A stretch of 64,000 nucleotides of DNA from Methylacidiphilales bacterium (GCA_021272315.1 JAJSLI010000050.1:1-64000), one strand, 5' to 3'; shown: positions 1 to 9,736, counted from the first letter of the stretch. Numbers and translations: made by a program. Notes: generated by a model from the sequence alone, not told the origin.

Positions 1-2439
1 GGCATTGGTCCAGGTCTGGTTGGTGCCCAGCGCCACCGGCGCGCTGATGGTGACCGCTCCCGCGCCGCTCTGGTCGTTGATGCCGTTAGGCGCGACGTTG
101 ATGCCGTTGCTGCTTGTCGTCGTCGTCGCTTCCAAGGTCAAAGAGCCGCTGTTGGTCCCCGCCGCGATGGTGACCGCACCCGAGGTCGCGTTGAAGGTCA
201 GGCTGTTGACCGTCGTGGGCGCATCCAACGTCGTGCTCAGGTTGGTCGCCGTCGGGCTGCTCGTCGAGAAGACCACGTCCGTGACTTTCCCGGGAACCGC
301 CGTGGCGGGTGTGTTCGAGGTGTTGGTCGTGCTAAAGTTGCCCACCGTTTGCCAACTGGAACCGCTGGCCCCCGTCCAATAGGCCACCGTGGGCGTGGTG
401 GCGGAGCCTTCCACTTCCAGAATGAGGGCGGTCGAGGTTGGGTCGAGCACCAAAGTGTATCCGTTCGTGGTACCGGTCACTGCCAAGCTGTAATCGGCGG
501 TGGAGGTTTCGAGCCCGCCGCCGGGGGCGTAGATCAGGTCCTCGTTAGTGGCGGTCAAACCACCCAGGCCGTTAATATTGACGTCCACCGTCACATTGGT
601 CATCGAGACCGCGCTGGAACTGTTTTGAAGTTTAATTTCATCCGCGCTGCTCCCTACGTCAAAATCAAGAGTAATCGTGCCAGTGGTGCCGCTGCCCAAG
701 GTCAGAGCCGTGTTGGTGGTGTTGAGGAGGGCGAGTTGATTGCCGAGCCCGCCGCCTTGAAGATTGAGGGTGCCGCCATTGCTGATGGTGAGGCTGCCCC
801 CACCGCTGACGCCGATAGTGGAACTATTGCTCGATGCCAAGATGGCGTTGTTGGAAACCGTAACCGCCGTGCCGGCGAGGGAACTGCCGTTTAGTTCCAA
901 CGTGCCGGTGGTGACGGTCGTCGCGCCCGTGTAGGTGTTGGAGCCCTCCAATATCCACAGGGAGCTGTTGGTGCCGGTCACCGTCACCGAGGCGGTATTG
1001 GTGGTCCCGGTCATAGAGCCTTCGATGATGCCGGTTCCGGGGCCGGTAAGGGTGAGCCCGTTTACGGTCATGGTAAACGTGGGGCTGGCCAGAGTCAGTG
1101 TTCCGGAATCGACGGAAATGGTGGTGCTTTTGCCTAAAACCACCTCACCGTTGTACGTGTTGGTTCCACTAACATTTTCCAAGTTGCCGGTGCCGCCGGT
1201 CGCGAAGGTGGCGGAATTAAGGTAAAGCTCATGGGTGGTAAGCGAATTCGTAGTCGTGCCGCCTCCCGTAATGCCTCCCGACACCATGATCACACCGGCG
1301 GTGGCGTCCTCAAGCTCGGCGTTGCCACCCCAGGCGGTGCCGTTTTCGAATTCCGTAGCTTGAGTAGTTACCGTAGTCAACTGGTTATAGGTATTGGAGC
1401 CCGTGATGATAAGCGCCAAGGCTGTGGTTCCTCCGGCACCCTCCAAGCTCAAAGTGCCGCTGGTGCCGGCAATGACATCATTGATTGTGATCTGATCGGT
1501 TAGGGACTCAATTATAGAAGCTCCCGAGACGGTGATCGTTGGCATCGTCGTCAAACTGTTGGTACCAAGCGTATAGTTGCCTTGAGTTTCGAACGTAGAA
1601 TTCGAAATAGTGATTGGATTATCGATGACGACATTGGTGGTTGATCCCGTCAAACGAGCACTGGCGTTCCACGCCAAGGTTCCGGTGCCAAGCCCGCTGC
1701 TTTGGAGAACTCCACCCGATATCGTGCCGGTCGCCGTATCCGACAGATAACCCGTTCCCGACACCGTCACGCCACCCGAGAAGGTGTTCTGGCCGGCAAG
1801 CGTCCAGCTTGAGCTACTACTCGTGAAATCGATGGCAAGAGTCCCCCCCGCGGATCCGTTGCCGATGATACCGTTGATGATGTTATAGTTGGTTTTGGCA
1901 ATCGTGCCGGTCAAGGTCAGCGTGTCCGTGGTGCTCGACGTGGCGGCCGACGTGATCCCGCCATTGAAGATCAGTACACTGTTGTTCGTGCTGCTGTTGT
2001 TGGCAAAGGTGTAATTTGTACTCGTTCCTTCGAGAACGAGCGGAGCGTTGATGGTGTCGTCGTAGACGGTATTGGAGGTAGCGAGCGTGGGCGTTTGGTC
2101 CAGAATCTCGCCGCCCGCCGACAGGTCAAGCGCATCTCCATTCGTGGTGCCGATGGTCCAAACACCTTCATAAAAAGCGAGGTTCGTGACGGTTTGGACT
2201 GAAACGGCATTGGCAACGGTAAAAGTTCCTCCAACGCTAGACGCGGAGAAGACCGCCGTGGTCGTCGGAACACCGGCGGACCAATTGCCGGACGTATTCC
2301 AATCGCCGCCGGTTGCGCCCGTCCATGTCGATTGCGCCTGAGCCGGGTGGCCGGACAGCAGGAGAAGAGCGGCGAGGACCAAGAGAAGACGGCCCGCGCA
2401 AATAAGATTCCGTTTACCGAGGTAGTTGGAGATAGTCAT
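1..2439 (-). CDS. Autotransporter-associated beta-strand repeat protein, 3' part cut off by the window edge
   Basis: The frame is open from an ATG at 2439 to base 1, 813 codons without a stop, so the C-terminus lies outside. Residues 1 to about 37 are a Sec signal peptide: basic KR/R, a long Leu/Ala core, then an AQAQ cleavage region. The rest is Thr/Ser/Gly/Asn-rich low complexity with beta-repeat units, for example WILEGSNTYTGATTV followed by GTLELNG (about 880-960) and SWTLAGQNTFSGGVTV. These fit the autotransporter-associated beta-strand (PATR) repeat, which forms a right-handed beta-solenoid on the cell surface. The anchor (barrel, PEP-CTERM or other) is not visible. The gene is divergent from the prepilin-like cassette and shares a 14-bp upstream box with it. 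Family assignment is firm; the biological role is unknown. Confidence 0.85.
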   Translation of the reverse strand, partial: MTISNYLGKRNLICAGRLLLVLAALLLLSGHPAQAQSTWTGATGGDWNTSGNWSAGVPTTTAVFSASSVGGTFTVANAVSVQTVTNLAFYEGVWTIGTTNGDALDLSAGGEILDQTPTLATSNTVYDDTINAPLVLEGTSTNYTFANNSSTNNSVLIFNGGITSAATSSTTDTLTLTGTIAKTNYNIINGIIGNGSAGGTLAIDFTSSSSSWTLAGQNTFSGGVTVSGTGYLSDTATGTISGGVLQSSGLGTGTLAWNASARLTGSTTNVVIDNPITISNSTFETQGNYTLGTNSLTTMPTITVSGASIIESLTDQITINDVIAGTSGTLSLEGAGGTTALALIITGSNTYNQLTTVTTQATEFENGTAWGGNAELEDATAGVIMVSGGITGGGTTTNSLTTHELYLNSATFATGGTGNLENVSGTNTYNGEVVLGKSTTISVDSGTLTLASPTFTMTVNGLTLTGPGTGIIEGSMTGTTNTASVTVTGTNSSLWILEGSNTYTGATTVTTGTLELNGSSLAGTAVTVSNNAILASSNSSTIGVSGGGSLTISNGGTLNLQGGGLGNQLALLNTTNTALTLGSGTTGTITLDFDVGSSADEIKLQNSSSAVSMTNVTVDVNINGLGGLTATNEDLIYAPGGGLETSTADYSLAVTGTTNGYTLVLDPTSTALILEVEGSATTPTVAYWTGASGSSWQTVGNFSTTNTSNTPATAVPGKVTDVVFSTSSPTATNLSTTLDAPTTVNSLTFNATSGAVTIAAGTNSGSLTLEATTTTSSNGINVAPNGINDQSGAGAVTISAPVALGTNQTWTNA

Positions 2440-2535
2440 AAATTTAATCGCGATTGCAACTAACACGAACCTAATACATGCCTTACTTATATGCCCAGGT
2501 GAGGAAGCGCACCAACACCTAAAAACAGCAATTAT

Positions 2536-2768
2536 ATTCTAATTGTAGATACGATTTTTGTAGCAAAGGAGAAATGGCCTCGTCACCGGCTCGAAATGAG
2601 ATTGTCACCAACACTTCCCATCGGAGTAAAGCGAAGCCAAATTTTCTTCCAGAGAAAATCCATTCCGAGACGACAAAACGGCCTCGGTGAGACAACATGG
2701 AGAAAATCGAAACAGGAAAATCCGGCTGTAGAATGTCGGTTTTCAGGCGATATTTCTACAATTAGAAT
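2536..2768. promoter_or_regulatory. Shared 14-bp box upstream of two divergent units
   Basis: This lies inside the 369-bp gap between the beta-repeat gene and the prepilin cassette. The 14-mer TCTACAATTAGAAT occurs on the plus strand at 2755-2768, 41 bases before the cassette start, and on the minus strand at 2549-2536, 97 bases before the beta-repeat start. Each copy therefore points toward its own gene. The box contains TACAAT, close to a -10 hexamer, but no clear -35 precedes either copy. It may be a duplicated promoter or a site for a shared regulator; terminal inverted repeats of a small insertion are an alternative. I see no gene in the gap. Confidence 0.5.
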
Positions 2769-2808
2769 TAGTTTGCAACTTTAACTGCTTTTAAAGCTTT
2801 CCAATGAA

Positions 2809-3351
2809 ATGTACATTGTAAACATGCAGTCCGTTCGCGTTTGTTCCCTCGCCCACTGCGCGCTGCTGCCCGTCCGGGGCAACCAAAAATATCCTCTCGC
2901 ACGAACCAGTTTACCGGCGTTCACCTTGGTCGAAGTGGCCATTGCCCTGGGCGTTTTCAGCTTTGCCATCATTGGAATTCTGGGGATGATGATGACGGGC
3001 CTGGCCACCGCGCACAAGTCGATGGATTTTAATACGGAAACCGCCATCAGCCAGCAGCTCAGCGGCGAGGCGGAAGTGCTCAATTACAGCATGATCACCA
3101 ATACCGGTTCAAGCTACCGGGAGAATTTCGAGCTCGGCCGCTATTTCGATGTGTTTGGGCAGGAACTGACCAACATCCCGACTCCCACCAGCTATGTTTA
3201 CGAGGCAACCCTGACCGTCACCAACGCCTATGTGCCCGGGACGTCCACGAGCAGCTCCGTGGCGCAGGAGTTGATTTTTCAAATCACGAGTCCGCACCTG
3301 ACGGGATCGACCAATTCTTACTATTTGTGGGAGGTCGATAATGGCCGATAG
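2809..3351 (+). CDS. Prepilin-like protein, Verru_Chthon cassette protein B type
   Basis: This is a 180-residue protein with a type IV prepilin/pseudopilin N-terminus: a basic leader, then A|FTLVEVAIALGVFSFAIIGI, with cleavage expected before Phe and the conserved Glu at +5, followed by one hydrophobic helix. The rest is a soluble Thr/Ser-rich domain with no recognised enzyme motif. Size and position in a four-gene set match cassette protein B known from Verrucomicrobium and Chthoniobacter. The start at 2809 is the most upstream ATG; an in-frame ATG at 2824 is also possible, and neither has a good ribosome site. The next gene overlaps its end by 11 bases. It is probably processed by a prepilin peptidase and assembled at the inner membrane. 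Confidence 0.75.
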   Translation: MYIVNMQSVRVCSLAHCALLPVRGNQKYPLARTSLPAFTLVEVAIALGVFSFAIIGILGMMMTGLATAHKSMDFNTETAISQQLSGEAEVLNYSMITNTGSSYRENFELGRYFDVFGQELTNIPTPTSYVYEATLTVTNAYVPGTSTSSSVAQELIFQITSPHLTGSTNSYYLWEVDNGR

Positions 3352-4441
3352 CGCGATTCGGGCAACGCGAACCCTCCCCGACTGCCGCTCCTTCACCCTC
3401 ATCGAGATGCTCGTGTCACTGGCCATTTTCAGCATCATCATGGTTCTGGTCGCGCAGATGATCAGCGAAACGGAACTCGCCTGGAAACGTTCCTCGGCCA
3501 ACATCCAGGCCTTTCAAGGCGCCCGGACAGCCTTTGACACCATGTACCGCACGATCAGCGAGTCAACGTTGAACACCTACTACGATTACTACGAGTACTC
3601 CAACTCGGAATATGTTCCTTACTCCACGAACAACGCCACGAATTTTGCTCCCGCGGCCTACGGCCGCTACTCGGAACTGCATTTCATTTGCGGACCGAGC
3701 CTGGTGACTTTGCCACGGGCGCAGGTGACCCATTCCATTTTTTTTCAAACTCCCGCCAGTTACACCGCCACTTCCTCCAGCTATGGAAATATGAATTCCC
3801 TCCTGAACGCGGTGGGATTCTATATAGATTTCAATACCGACTATTCCTCCTGGCCGGCCTTTCTTACCACGCTCAGTATCCCGCCGGCGCAGCGCTGGCG
3901 TTACCGCCTGATGGAGTTTATCCAGCCCACCGAGCAACTCACGATTTACACCAACACAACCGGCACGGGCTGGTTTACCAATGCGATTGCGTCCTCGTCG
4001 CCGCCGGTGGAAGTGCTGGCCGAAAATATCATCGCCTGCGTCATTTGCCCCCACCTTTCGGGAGAGCTGACTCCAAACGAACCCTACTCCACGCTGGCCA
4101 CCAACTATGAATACGACTCGCGCATGGGCGCGACCGCCTCGACCAGCGGATGGACCAACGGGGCGCAGCCGACCGCCATGAATCAGCTTCCGCCCCTGGT
4201 CCGGGTGGTGTTGATTGCCGCGGATGAGCCCTCGATGATCCAGTTCCAAGGCTCCAGCACCACGCAACCCAACCTGGGCTTCAGCTACACCAACGTCTTT
4301 CAAACCGCGAACAATCTCACGACCGATATCGCCACCGTCAGCGCGGCCCTGACCGCCGACCATGTGAATTTTCATGTCTTTCAAACCGACATTCCCATCC
4401 GGAGCGCCGAGTGGAGCGAATCGACTACTTCAGCCAATTAG
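3341..4441 (+). CDS. Prepilin-like protein, Verru_Chthon cassette protein C type
   Basis: This 366-residue protein has a class III prepilin signal (CRSFTLIEMLVSLAIFS, Glu +5 present) near residue 20, then a single membrane helix and a long Asn/Thr/Ser-rich soluble domain with many Tyr residues. It starts inside the previous gene (ATG 3341) behind a strong GGGAGG at 3328-3333, which argues for translational coupling. It is similar in plan to GspJ-type minor pseudopilins but longer. It is the second gene of the B-C-A-D order seen here. The function of these cassettes is not established; a surface or periplasmic pseudopilus-like assembly is an inference from the leader. Confidence 0.75.
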   Translation: MADSAIRATRTLPDCRSFTLIEMLVSLAIFSIIMVLVAQMISETELAWKRSSANIQAFQGARTAFDTMYRTISESTLNTYYDYYEYSNSEYVPYSTNNATNFAPAAYGRYSELHFICGPSLVTLPRAQVTHSIFFQTPASYTATSSSYGNMNSLLNAVGFYIDFNTDYSSWPAFLTTLSIPPAQRWRYRLMEFIQPTEQLTIYTNTTGTGWFTNAIASSSPPVEVLAENIIACVICPHLSGELTPNEPYSTLATNYEYDSRMGATASTSGWTNGAQPTAMNQLPPLVRVVLIAADEPSMIQFQGSSTTQPNLGFSYTNVFQTANNLTTDIATVSAALTADHVNFHVFQTDIPIRSAEWSESTTSAN

Positions 4442-4449
4442 AGCCTGAC

Positions 4450-7400
4450 ATGAAACCCTCCCCCCATCGCCCTTTCCCTTTCCGGCGCAAGGGGCGTCGC
4501 AGCGCCGCGTTGGTCCTGATTTTGGGATGCCTGGTCATCCTGACTATCGTGATCGTCGCTTTCTTGAGCAGCGTCAAGACCGAGTTGAACGGCTCCAAAA
4601 CGTATGCCGACAACGCCCACGTCCGCACGCTGATGAACACGTGCGTCAATCTCGTCTACGCCCAGATCCGCCAGGCAACGACCACCACGCCGACGGATTG
4701 TTGGACCAGTCAGCCGGGCTTGATCCGGACGTTCAACAACTCCGGAACGCCCGACATGTCGTACAAATTGTACAGTTCGGCCACGATGCAAGTTTCCGGC
4801 GCCCTGGTCCCGGCGACGGAAGAGGCGACGATCCCCTCCTCTTGGAACACGCAAACGGCGGTCTACACCGATCTCAACGACCCGGTCTCGGGAGTCTACC
4901 CGATTGTTGATCCGAACGTCCTGACCAACAGCGCTCCGGTTCAAGGGTTCAGCATCGATTCCAGCGCCCCGACCACCACCAATCAGGCGGCTCCCATGCC
5001 GGTACAGTGGCTCTATGTTTTGAGCAACGGCGCCCTGGTCTCCCCCACGATGACCGGGACCGGCACCACGGCGACCATCGCGGGCGCGAGCGCGAGCAAT
5101 CCAATCGTCGGGAGAATCGCCTTCTGGACGGACGACGAAACCTGCAAGGTCAACATCAACACCGCTTCCGAGGGAGGCACGTTTAACGGCACGCAGACTA
5201 CGTCCGGAGTTTCGCCCAACGTGGGCACCAACACGGTTAGCTGGGACATCCCTCATTTTAACAATACGGTCGACGAAAATTTGGGACTCTATCAACCCCT
5301 GGAGAATGAATTCCAGAATTTTCCGGGACACCCGGCGGGAGTCAGCCTTTCGACCGTTTTCCCAAGCCTGGTGGTCTCCGGTTCGGCAGGGTCGGCATTC
5401 ACCAACTTCTACACCATCTCGCCGCGCATCCGAAACGGCGGCTCCTACAGCGGGACAATCGTAGTCTCCACGAACACTTTGCCTGTAACCACGGGCGGAG
5501 ACCGCTTGTACGACAGCGTCGACGAACTGCTCTTTAATCCAAGCCGGACAGCCAATCCCACCTCGTCCAGCAGCAATACTCTCACCCAAACGCAGGTCGA
5601 ACAGGCCCAATTCTTCCTCACCGCCCACAGCCGCGCCCCGGAAACCACGCTTTTTGGCACCCCAAAAGTCGCCTGCTGGCCCATCAATGCCGCCCTGTCG
5701 CCAGCCCTGGCGGCCGGCACGAACACCCCTTATGCCTCGACTTTTGATAATTTGGTCGCGTTTTGTTCCACGCTGAATGGCACCGCCAGCACGGCGGGCG
5801 GCACCAGTACCGCGCCGGGTGGCAGCAACCAGCAGGTCTATTATTTTCAACGGCAAAACAAGGACAGCCTGACGAATGATTACCTGAACATCCCGCGCAA
5901 TCAGACGCTCTTTACCTATTTACATACCCTGATGAACACGCAAGTGCCCGGGTTCGGCGGAAATCTGGCCAACAAGTTCGGAACCGACAGCGACCAGATC
6001 CTAACGGAAATTTTTGATTATATTCGCAGCACCAACCTCAACGATTTGAATCTCACCACCGAAACCGCCTATCCCTATTACCAATATGGATCGGGAGGGA
6101 CGACCCACGGTTTCGGCGTGGCTGAAGTGGCGCCCATTACTATCACGAGCCCCTCGGGCGCCGCCACCCGGGGATTCGGCCGCTTCACGACCATTTCCGA
6201 GGCGTCTTTGTGGCTCATCTGTACGGCGGACCCGTCGATCGCCGCCGCCGGCCTCACCCCAGCCTCCAACTCCACCAATAATCTGACCATTCCCGCGGGA
6301 GTAACGCTGGCCAACACGGCGACGTACAAACAGATCGTCATTGAGGCGGCGTTGGTTCTCGATCCGTTTACCCCGATGAACGGCGTCACTCCCATGCGCC
6401 CCGACATTAATATTTTAGTCTCGGGACTCGACCAATGGACCATCGAGGGAAACGATGACAACGCGGCCACCAGTTTGGGGTTTCCGTCCCTGTCCCAACA
6501 GACCACGAGCAACGCGGGAGTTTACCAATTGGGAGGCTCGCCTTCCAATGTTGGCGGCATGTACAACGAGGGAGGCTTCATGGGAACCTCTTGGGCCCTG
6601 GCTAGTCGCTGTGTTCGCGCGCGCAATTCAAATCTCCTCACTCTGGATACCAATTTCAACTCAAGCCTCGATGGCGCCAGCGGCCCTTTGAATGAACAAT
6701 ATCCTTTTGTCAGTCAACCGGTCGCTGTCAAAGTCTATAAAGCCAGCCCGACGCTCACTTTTTCCGGCGGTACGATCACCGTCACCATCCAGCAAAGAAC
6801 CAACGGAACCATCCAAAGCGCCAGTCCTTCCACTCCCGGTGCGACCATCCAAACTTTGGTCATCAATTTTCCGTCAACCACGCTACCGCTCCCAATCCTG
6901 CCCACCAGCACTACGGCCAATGATGCCATCTATTGGACATTTCAGGCGGGGGGATGTGGCATTGTCAACCAAGGACGCCTTTCGACGACAAACGCAGGCG
7001 GGGAGACCCCTCCAACCTTCTTGACGGGCAACGATATTATCTATTCCGTGGTCCCGGCCCAAAGCAACGGCTCGAGCCTCCAAACGCTCGATCCCCGTTT
7101 TGTCGCCTTGATGGCTTCGGATACAAACGATGTGCTCTTCAGCAAGCATCCTTGGTACGATGGCGTCCATACCCTGGCCAATACGTTGATGCCCACACCC
7201 GGAGAAGGCCTTGACGAGGTCCTGAATGGGACAACCTTCGCAGACGATCCCGATAGTACCAACACGTTGGCAAATATCGGTTCCGGGAATTATTACCCCT
7301 GGAAAAATTGGCCATGTCCCAAGGTTCCCTACCCGGCGCCGGATGCCATCGCCAATGGGGATTGGGACAACGGACTAGGCTCCATGTCGGACGGCGGCTA

Positions 7401-8532
7401 TGTCAACGAACCGGACCAAGGCACAATCATGAAGGGCAGTTCCACGGAGCCTTATTATACCGATGGTATCAACGCCACCCTCAACTACACCTCCCCGAAC
7501 CGGATGATGCCCTCGCCCGGCATGTTTGGCTCGCTCCCGACCACCTTCCTGCGCAGCCTGGCGAATAACTTTACGGGCGCGCACCAGCAGGGCTGGCAGA
7601 CGCTCCTCTTTCGCCGCCAGCCGACCCATCCGAGTTACGTCAATTCGCCGTCTTCTTATAACGCATCGGGGAGCACCGCCACCACCGGACTCGGCAACGG
7701 ACTTTTTTCCAATGCCCCCGATTATCTGATGATGGACCTCTTCTGGATGCCCGTGGTTCAGCCCTACGCCATCAGCGAGGCTTTTTCCACGGCGGGGAAG
7801 ATCAACATGAACTATCAGGTCATTCCCTTCACATATCTCGAACGGCAAACGGGCCTTTACGCGGTGCTCAAGCATGAAAGCGTCATTGCGGTGCCGACGG
7901 CCGATTACAAAGTCTATAAGGGCGAATATACCGCCATTCTAACGTCGACGCCGACCCAATATACCTACCGCCTGCCCATTCAAATCGCGCCCACGTTGCA
8001 GCAATTCCTCAATCGCTTCGACAACTCCGACAACACCGGGCTTTATGCTTACCGCACCCCGGCTGAAATTTGCGACGTCAACCTCATTCCCAACGACCCC
8101 AACTACTCGAGCTCGTTGTCGGTGACTTTAGGCACCAACGACACGGGAGGTAGCACCGACTCGCAGATCGACAGCACGATGGCCACCTACTGGAGCACGC
8201 ACACCCTGACCGGCGACAACTGCCGCGAACGCCCCTACACCACCATCTATCCCAAGTTGACCACCCGTTCCAACACCTTTCGCGTCCATTACCGCGTCCA
8301 GACGCTGAAACAGATCCCCAGTTCCACTCCAGGCAATTGGACCGAGGGGACCGATCTCATCACCAGCGAGGGACGCGGTTCCGTGCTCATCGAGCGTTAT
8401 CTCGACGCCAATGACACCACGATTCCCGATTATGCCTCTTCATCCACCCTATCGACGACCCTGTCGACGGGGCCCACCATCGAATCTCACTACCAATTCC
8501 GCGTCATCAGCATCAATCGGTTCCCCCCATGA
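4450..8532 (+). CDS. Large GspK-like membrane-anchored protein, Verru_Chthon cassette protein A type
   Basis: This is a 1360-residue protein with an N-terminal basic cluster (RRKGRRSAA) followed by one hydrophobic helix (ALVLILGCLVILTIVIVAFLSS), then an extended exported Thr/Ser/Asn-rich region. It lacks the FTLIE box but keeps the pseudopilin-like anchor, as GspK proteins do. Length and partners fit cassette protein A. I prefer the ATG at 4450, 8 bases after the previous stop. A GTG at 4411 with GGAG just upstream would add 13 residues and overlap the previous gene. Its stop originally overlapped the next start as ATGA; a small repeat has since been inserted there. Confidence 0.72.
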   Translation: MKPSPHRPFPFRRKGRRSAALVLILGCLVILTIVIVAFLSSVKTELNGSKTYADNAHVRTLMNTCVNLVYAQIRQATTTTPTDCWTSQPGLIRTFNNSGTPDMSYKLYSSATMQVSGALVPATEEATIPSSWNTQTAVYTDLNDPVSGVYPIVDPNVLTNSAPVQGFSIDSSAPTTTNQAAPMPVQWLYVLSNGALVSPTMTGTGTTATIAGASASNPIVGRIAFWTDDETCKVNINTASEGGTFNGTQTTSGVSPNVGTNTVSWDIPHFNNTVDENLGLYQPLENEFQNFPGHPAGVSLSTVFPSLVVSGSAGSAFTNFYTISPRIRNGGSYSGTIVVSTNTLPVTTGGDRLYDSVDELLFNPSRTANPTSSSSNTLTQTQVEQAQFFLTAHSRAPETTLFGTPKVACWPINAALSPALAAGTNTPYASTFDNLVAFCSTLNGTASTAGGTSTAPGGSNQQVYYFQRQNKDSLTNDYLNIPRNQTLFTYLHTLMNTQVPGFGGNLANKFGTDSDQILTEIFDYIRSTNLNDLNLTTETAYPYYQYGSGGTTHGFGVAEVAPITITSPSGAATRGFGRFTTISEASLWLICTADPSIAAAGLTPASNSTNNLTIPAGVTLANTATYKQIVIEAALVLDPFTPMNGVTPMRPDINILVSGLDQWTIEGNDDNAATSLGFPSLSQQTTSNAGVYQLGGSPSNVGGMYNEGGFMGTSWALASRCVRARNSNLLTLDTNFNSSLDGASGPLNEQYPFVSQPVAVKVYKASPTLTFSGGTITVTIQQRTNGTIQSASPSTPGATIQTLVINFPSTTLPLPILPTSTTANDAIYWTFQAGGCGIVNQGRLSTTNAGGETPPTFLTGNDIIYSVVPAQSNGSSLQTLDPRFVALMASDTNDVLFSKHPWYDGVHTLANTLMPTPGEGLDEVLNGTTFADDPDSTNTLANIGSGNYYPWKNWPCPKVPYPAPDAIANGDWDNGLGSMSDGGYVNEPDQGTIMKGSSTEPYYTDGINATLNYTSPNRMMPSPGMFGSLPTTFLRSLANNFTGAHQQGWQTLLFRRQPTHPSYVNSPSSYNASGSTATTGLGNGLFSNAPDYLMMDLFWMPVVQPYAISEAFSTAGKINMNYQVIPFTYLERQTGLYAVLKHESVIAVPTADYKVYKGEYTAILTSTPTQYTYRLPIQIAPTLQQFLNRFDNSDNTGLYAYRTPAEICDVNLIPNDPNYSSSLSVTLGTNDTGGSTDSQIDSTMATYWSTHTLTGDNCRERPYTTIYPKLTTRSNTFRVHYRVQTLKQIPSSTPGNWTEGTDLITSEGRGSVLIERYLDANDTTIPDYASSSTLSTTLSTGPTIESHYQFRVISINRFPP

Positions 8533-8534
8533 TC

Positions 8535-8600
8535 TGTTGTCGTGGTTGTGTTAATAGATCCTTCGACAAGCTCAGGATGACATTAGTTCCCCCCATGATC
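8535..8600. repeat. 66-bp repeat insertion with 14-bp flanking direct repeat
   Basis: The 14-mer TTCCCCCCATGATC occurs at 8521-8534 and again at 8587-8600. Between the copies lies the dispersed-repeat core at 8559-8584 (TCCTTCGACAAGCTCAGG then ATGACATT). The layout looks like an insertion with target duplication exactly at the stop/start junction of cassette genes A and D. Because the added length is 66 bases, the upstream ATG at 8529 stays in frame with gene D. A related core, in the opposite orientation, sits at 34212-34246. Confidence 0.65.
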
Positions 8601-9269
8601 CCAACTCAAGATTGTGCCGGCCGGCATCGGCGATCCTGTTCTCAAGGAGGTTTTACCTTGATCGAACTGCTGGTGGTCATAGCCATTATCGCGCTGATGA
8701 CGGCGTTGACTATGCAGAGTTTTCAGTCTTATACCCGCAGCTTCAGTCTCACCACCGCCAGCGCATATCTCCGGGATGGGCTGGAGTTGGCGCGCCAGAC
8801 GGCGGTATCCAAGAACAGCACCGTCGAGGTGCGGTTCTATCAACTGCCTGCCAGCTCAAGTTCAACGCTCTCGGGTTATTGCGCCTTTCAAGCGTTCCTA
8901 AAGGGGAACCTGACGCCACCTACCTATACCGCCATTACCGCGATCATCTATTTCCCCCGGTCCATCGTTTTAAGCACCGACTCGACGAAGACCTCCTTTT
9001 TAACTTTAAGCGGCCAGCCTGCCGCCGGCTCGTCCCCGCCTTCCAGCGCAACTCCGATATCGCTTCCGACCTGCGGGACCAATTACAATTACCTCTATTT
9101 TTGTTACACCCCAAGCGGGGGGACCAATCTCAGTCCCACCGGCTCATGGTTTGCCACCCTGGTGCCTGAAAACGCGCCGACCAGCACCAGCAATGGCGGG
9201 TTGCCGACAGATTTTGCCACCGTACAAGTCGATCCCGTCATGGGAAACGCGCGCGTGTACCACCCGTAA
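8595..9269 (+). CDS. GspH-like prepilin, Verru_Chthon cassette protein D type
   Basis: This 224-residue protein has a canonical prepilin leader (QGGFTLIELLVVIAIIALMTALTM, cleavage before Phe, Glu +5) and a GspH/FimT-like soluble domain (SAYLRDGLELARQTAVSKN). It closes the four-gene cassette. I chose the ATG at 8595 because the upstream in-frame ATG at 8529 lies in the preceding gene and in the inserted repeat; before the insertion the start would have overlapped the stop of gene A (ATGA). No strong ribosome site is visible, consistent with former translational coupling. Confidence 0.75.
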   Translation: MIPTQDCAGRHRRSCSQGGFTLIELLVVIAIIALMTALTMQSFQSYTRSFSLTTASAYLRDGLELARQTAVSKNSTVEVRFYQLPASSSSTLSGYCAFQAFLKGNLTPPTYTAITAIIYFPRSIVLSTDSTKTSFLTLSGQPAAGSSPPSSATPISLPTCGTNYNYLYFCYTPSGGTNLSPTGSWFATLVPENAPTSTSNGGLPTDFATVQVDPVMGNARVYHP

Positions 9270-9428
9270 ATGCTTCCGCTCCCGGGGAACGCCGGCCCCG
9301 CCTTCGCTAATTTTCCAGGTCGACAGGGCATCATGACGCCCCGGGATATCGACCCCAAGGCGATTAAACACCAACAAAAACATTGCTGCTATTAGAGTTT
9401 CAGGTAGTATATAGAGCTTACGCAGCGC

Positions 9429-9683
9429 ATGAATAATACCACGGACACCATTGAAGTCGAAGGCAGGGTCATGACGATCCTGCCCGGCACCATGTTTCGC
9501 GTCGAGCTGGACAACAGCAAGCACGTGGTTCTGGCCCATATCTCCGGCAAAATGCGCAAGCGCTTCATCCGCCTCACCCCCGGCGACCGCGTCAAAATGG
9601 AAATGTCGCCCCACGATTTCACCAAGGCGCGCATCGTCTACCGCCTCGATGCCAGGGCGCCCGTCGTCCGTGACGTCGTCTAA
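9429..9683 (+). CDS. infA: Translation initiation factor IF-1
   Basis: This 84-residue protein is a single S1/OB-fold domain. Diagnostic stretches are [45 protein letters not shown] and MSPHD. IF-1 sits in the 30S A site and works with IF-2 and IF-3 in initiation-complex assembly. It is about 12 residues longer than the usual 72, with extra residues at the C-terminus ([11 protein letters not shown]). It lies alone, 159 bases after the prepilin cassette, rather than in a ribosomal-protein operon, and is followed by yajQ. Confidence 0.96.
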   Translation: MNNTTDTIEVEGRVMTILPGTMFRVELDNSKHVVLAHISGKMRKRFIRLTPGDRVKMEMSPHDFTKARIVYRLDARAPVVRDVV

Positions 9684-9736
9684 AGCCGCACCGGCCGCCG
9701 ACGCGCGGACTGCCCTGCCTCCCCAGGTTTTCTCCC

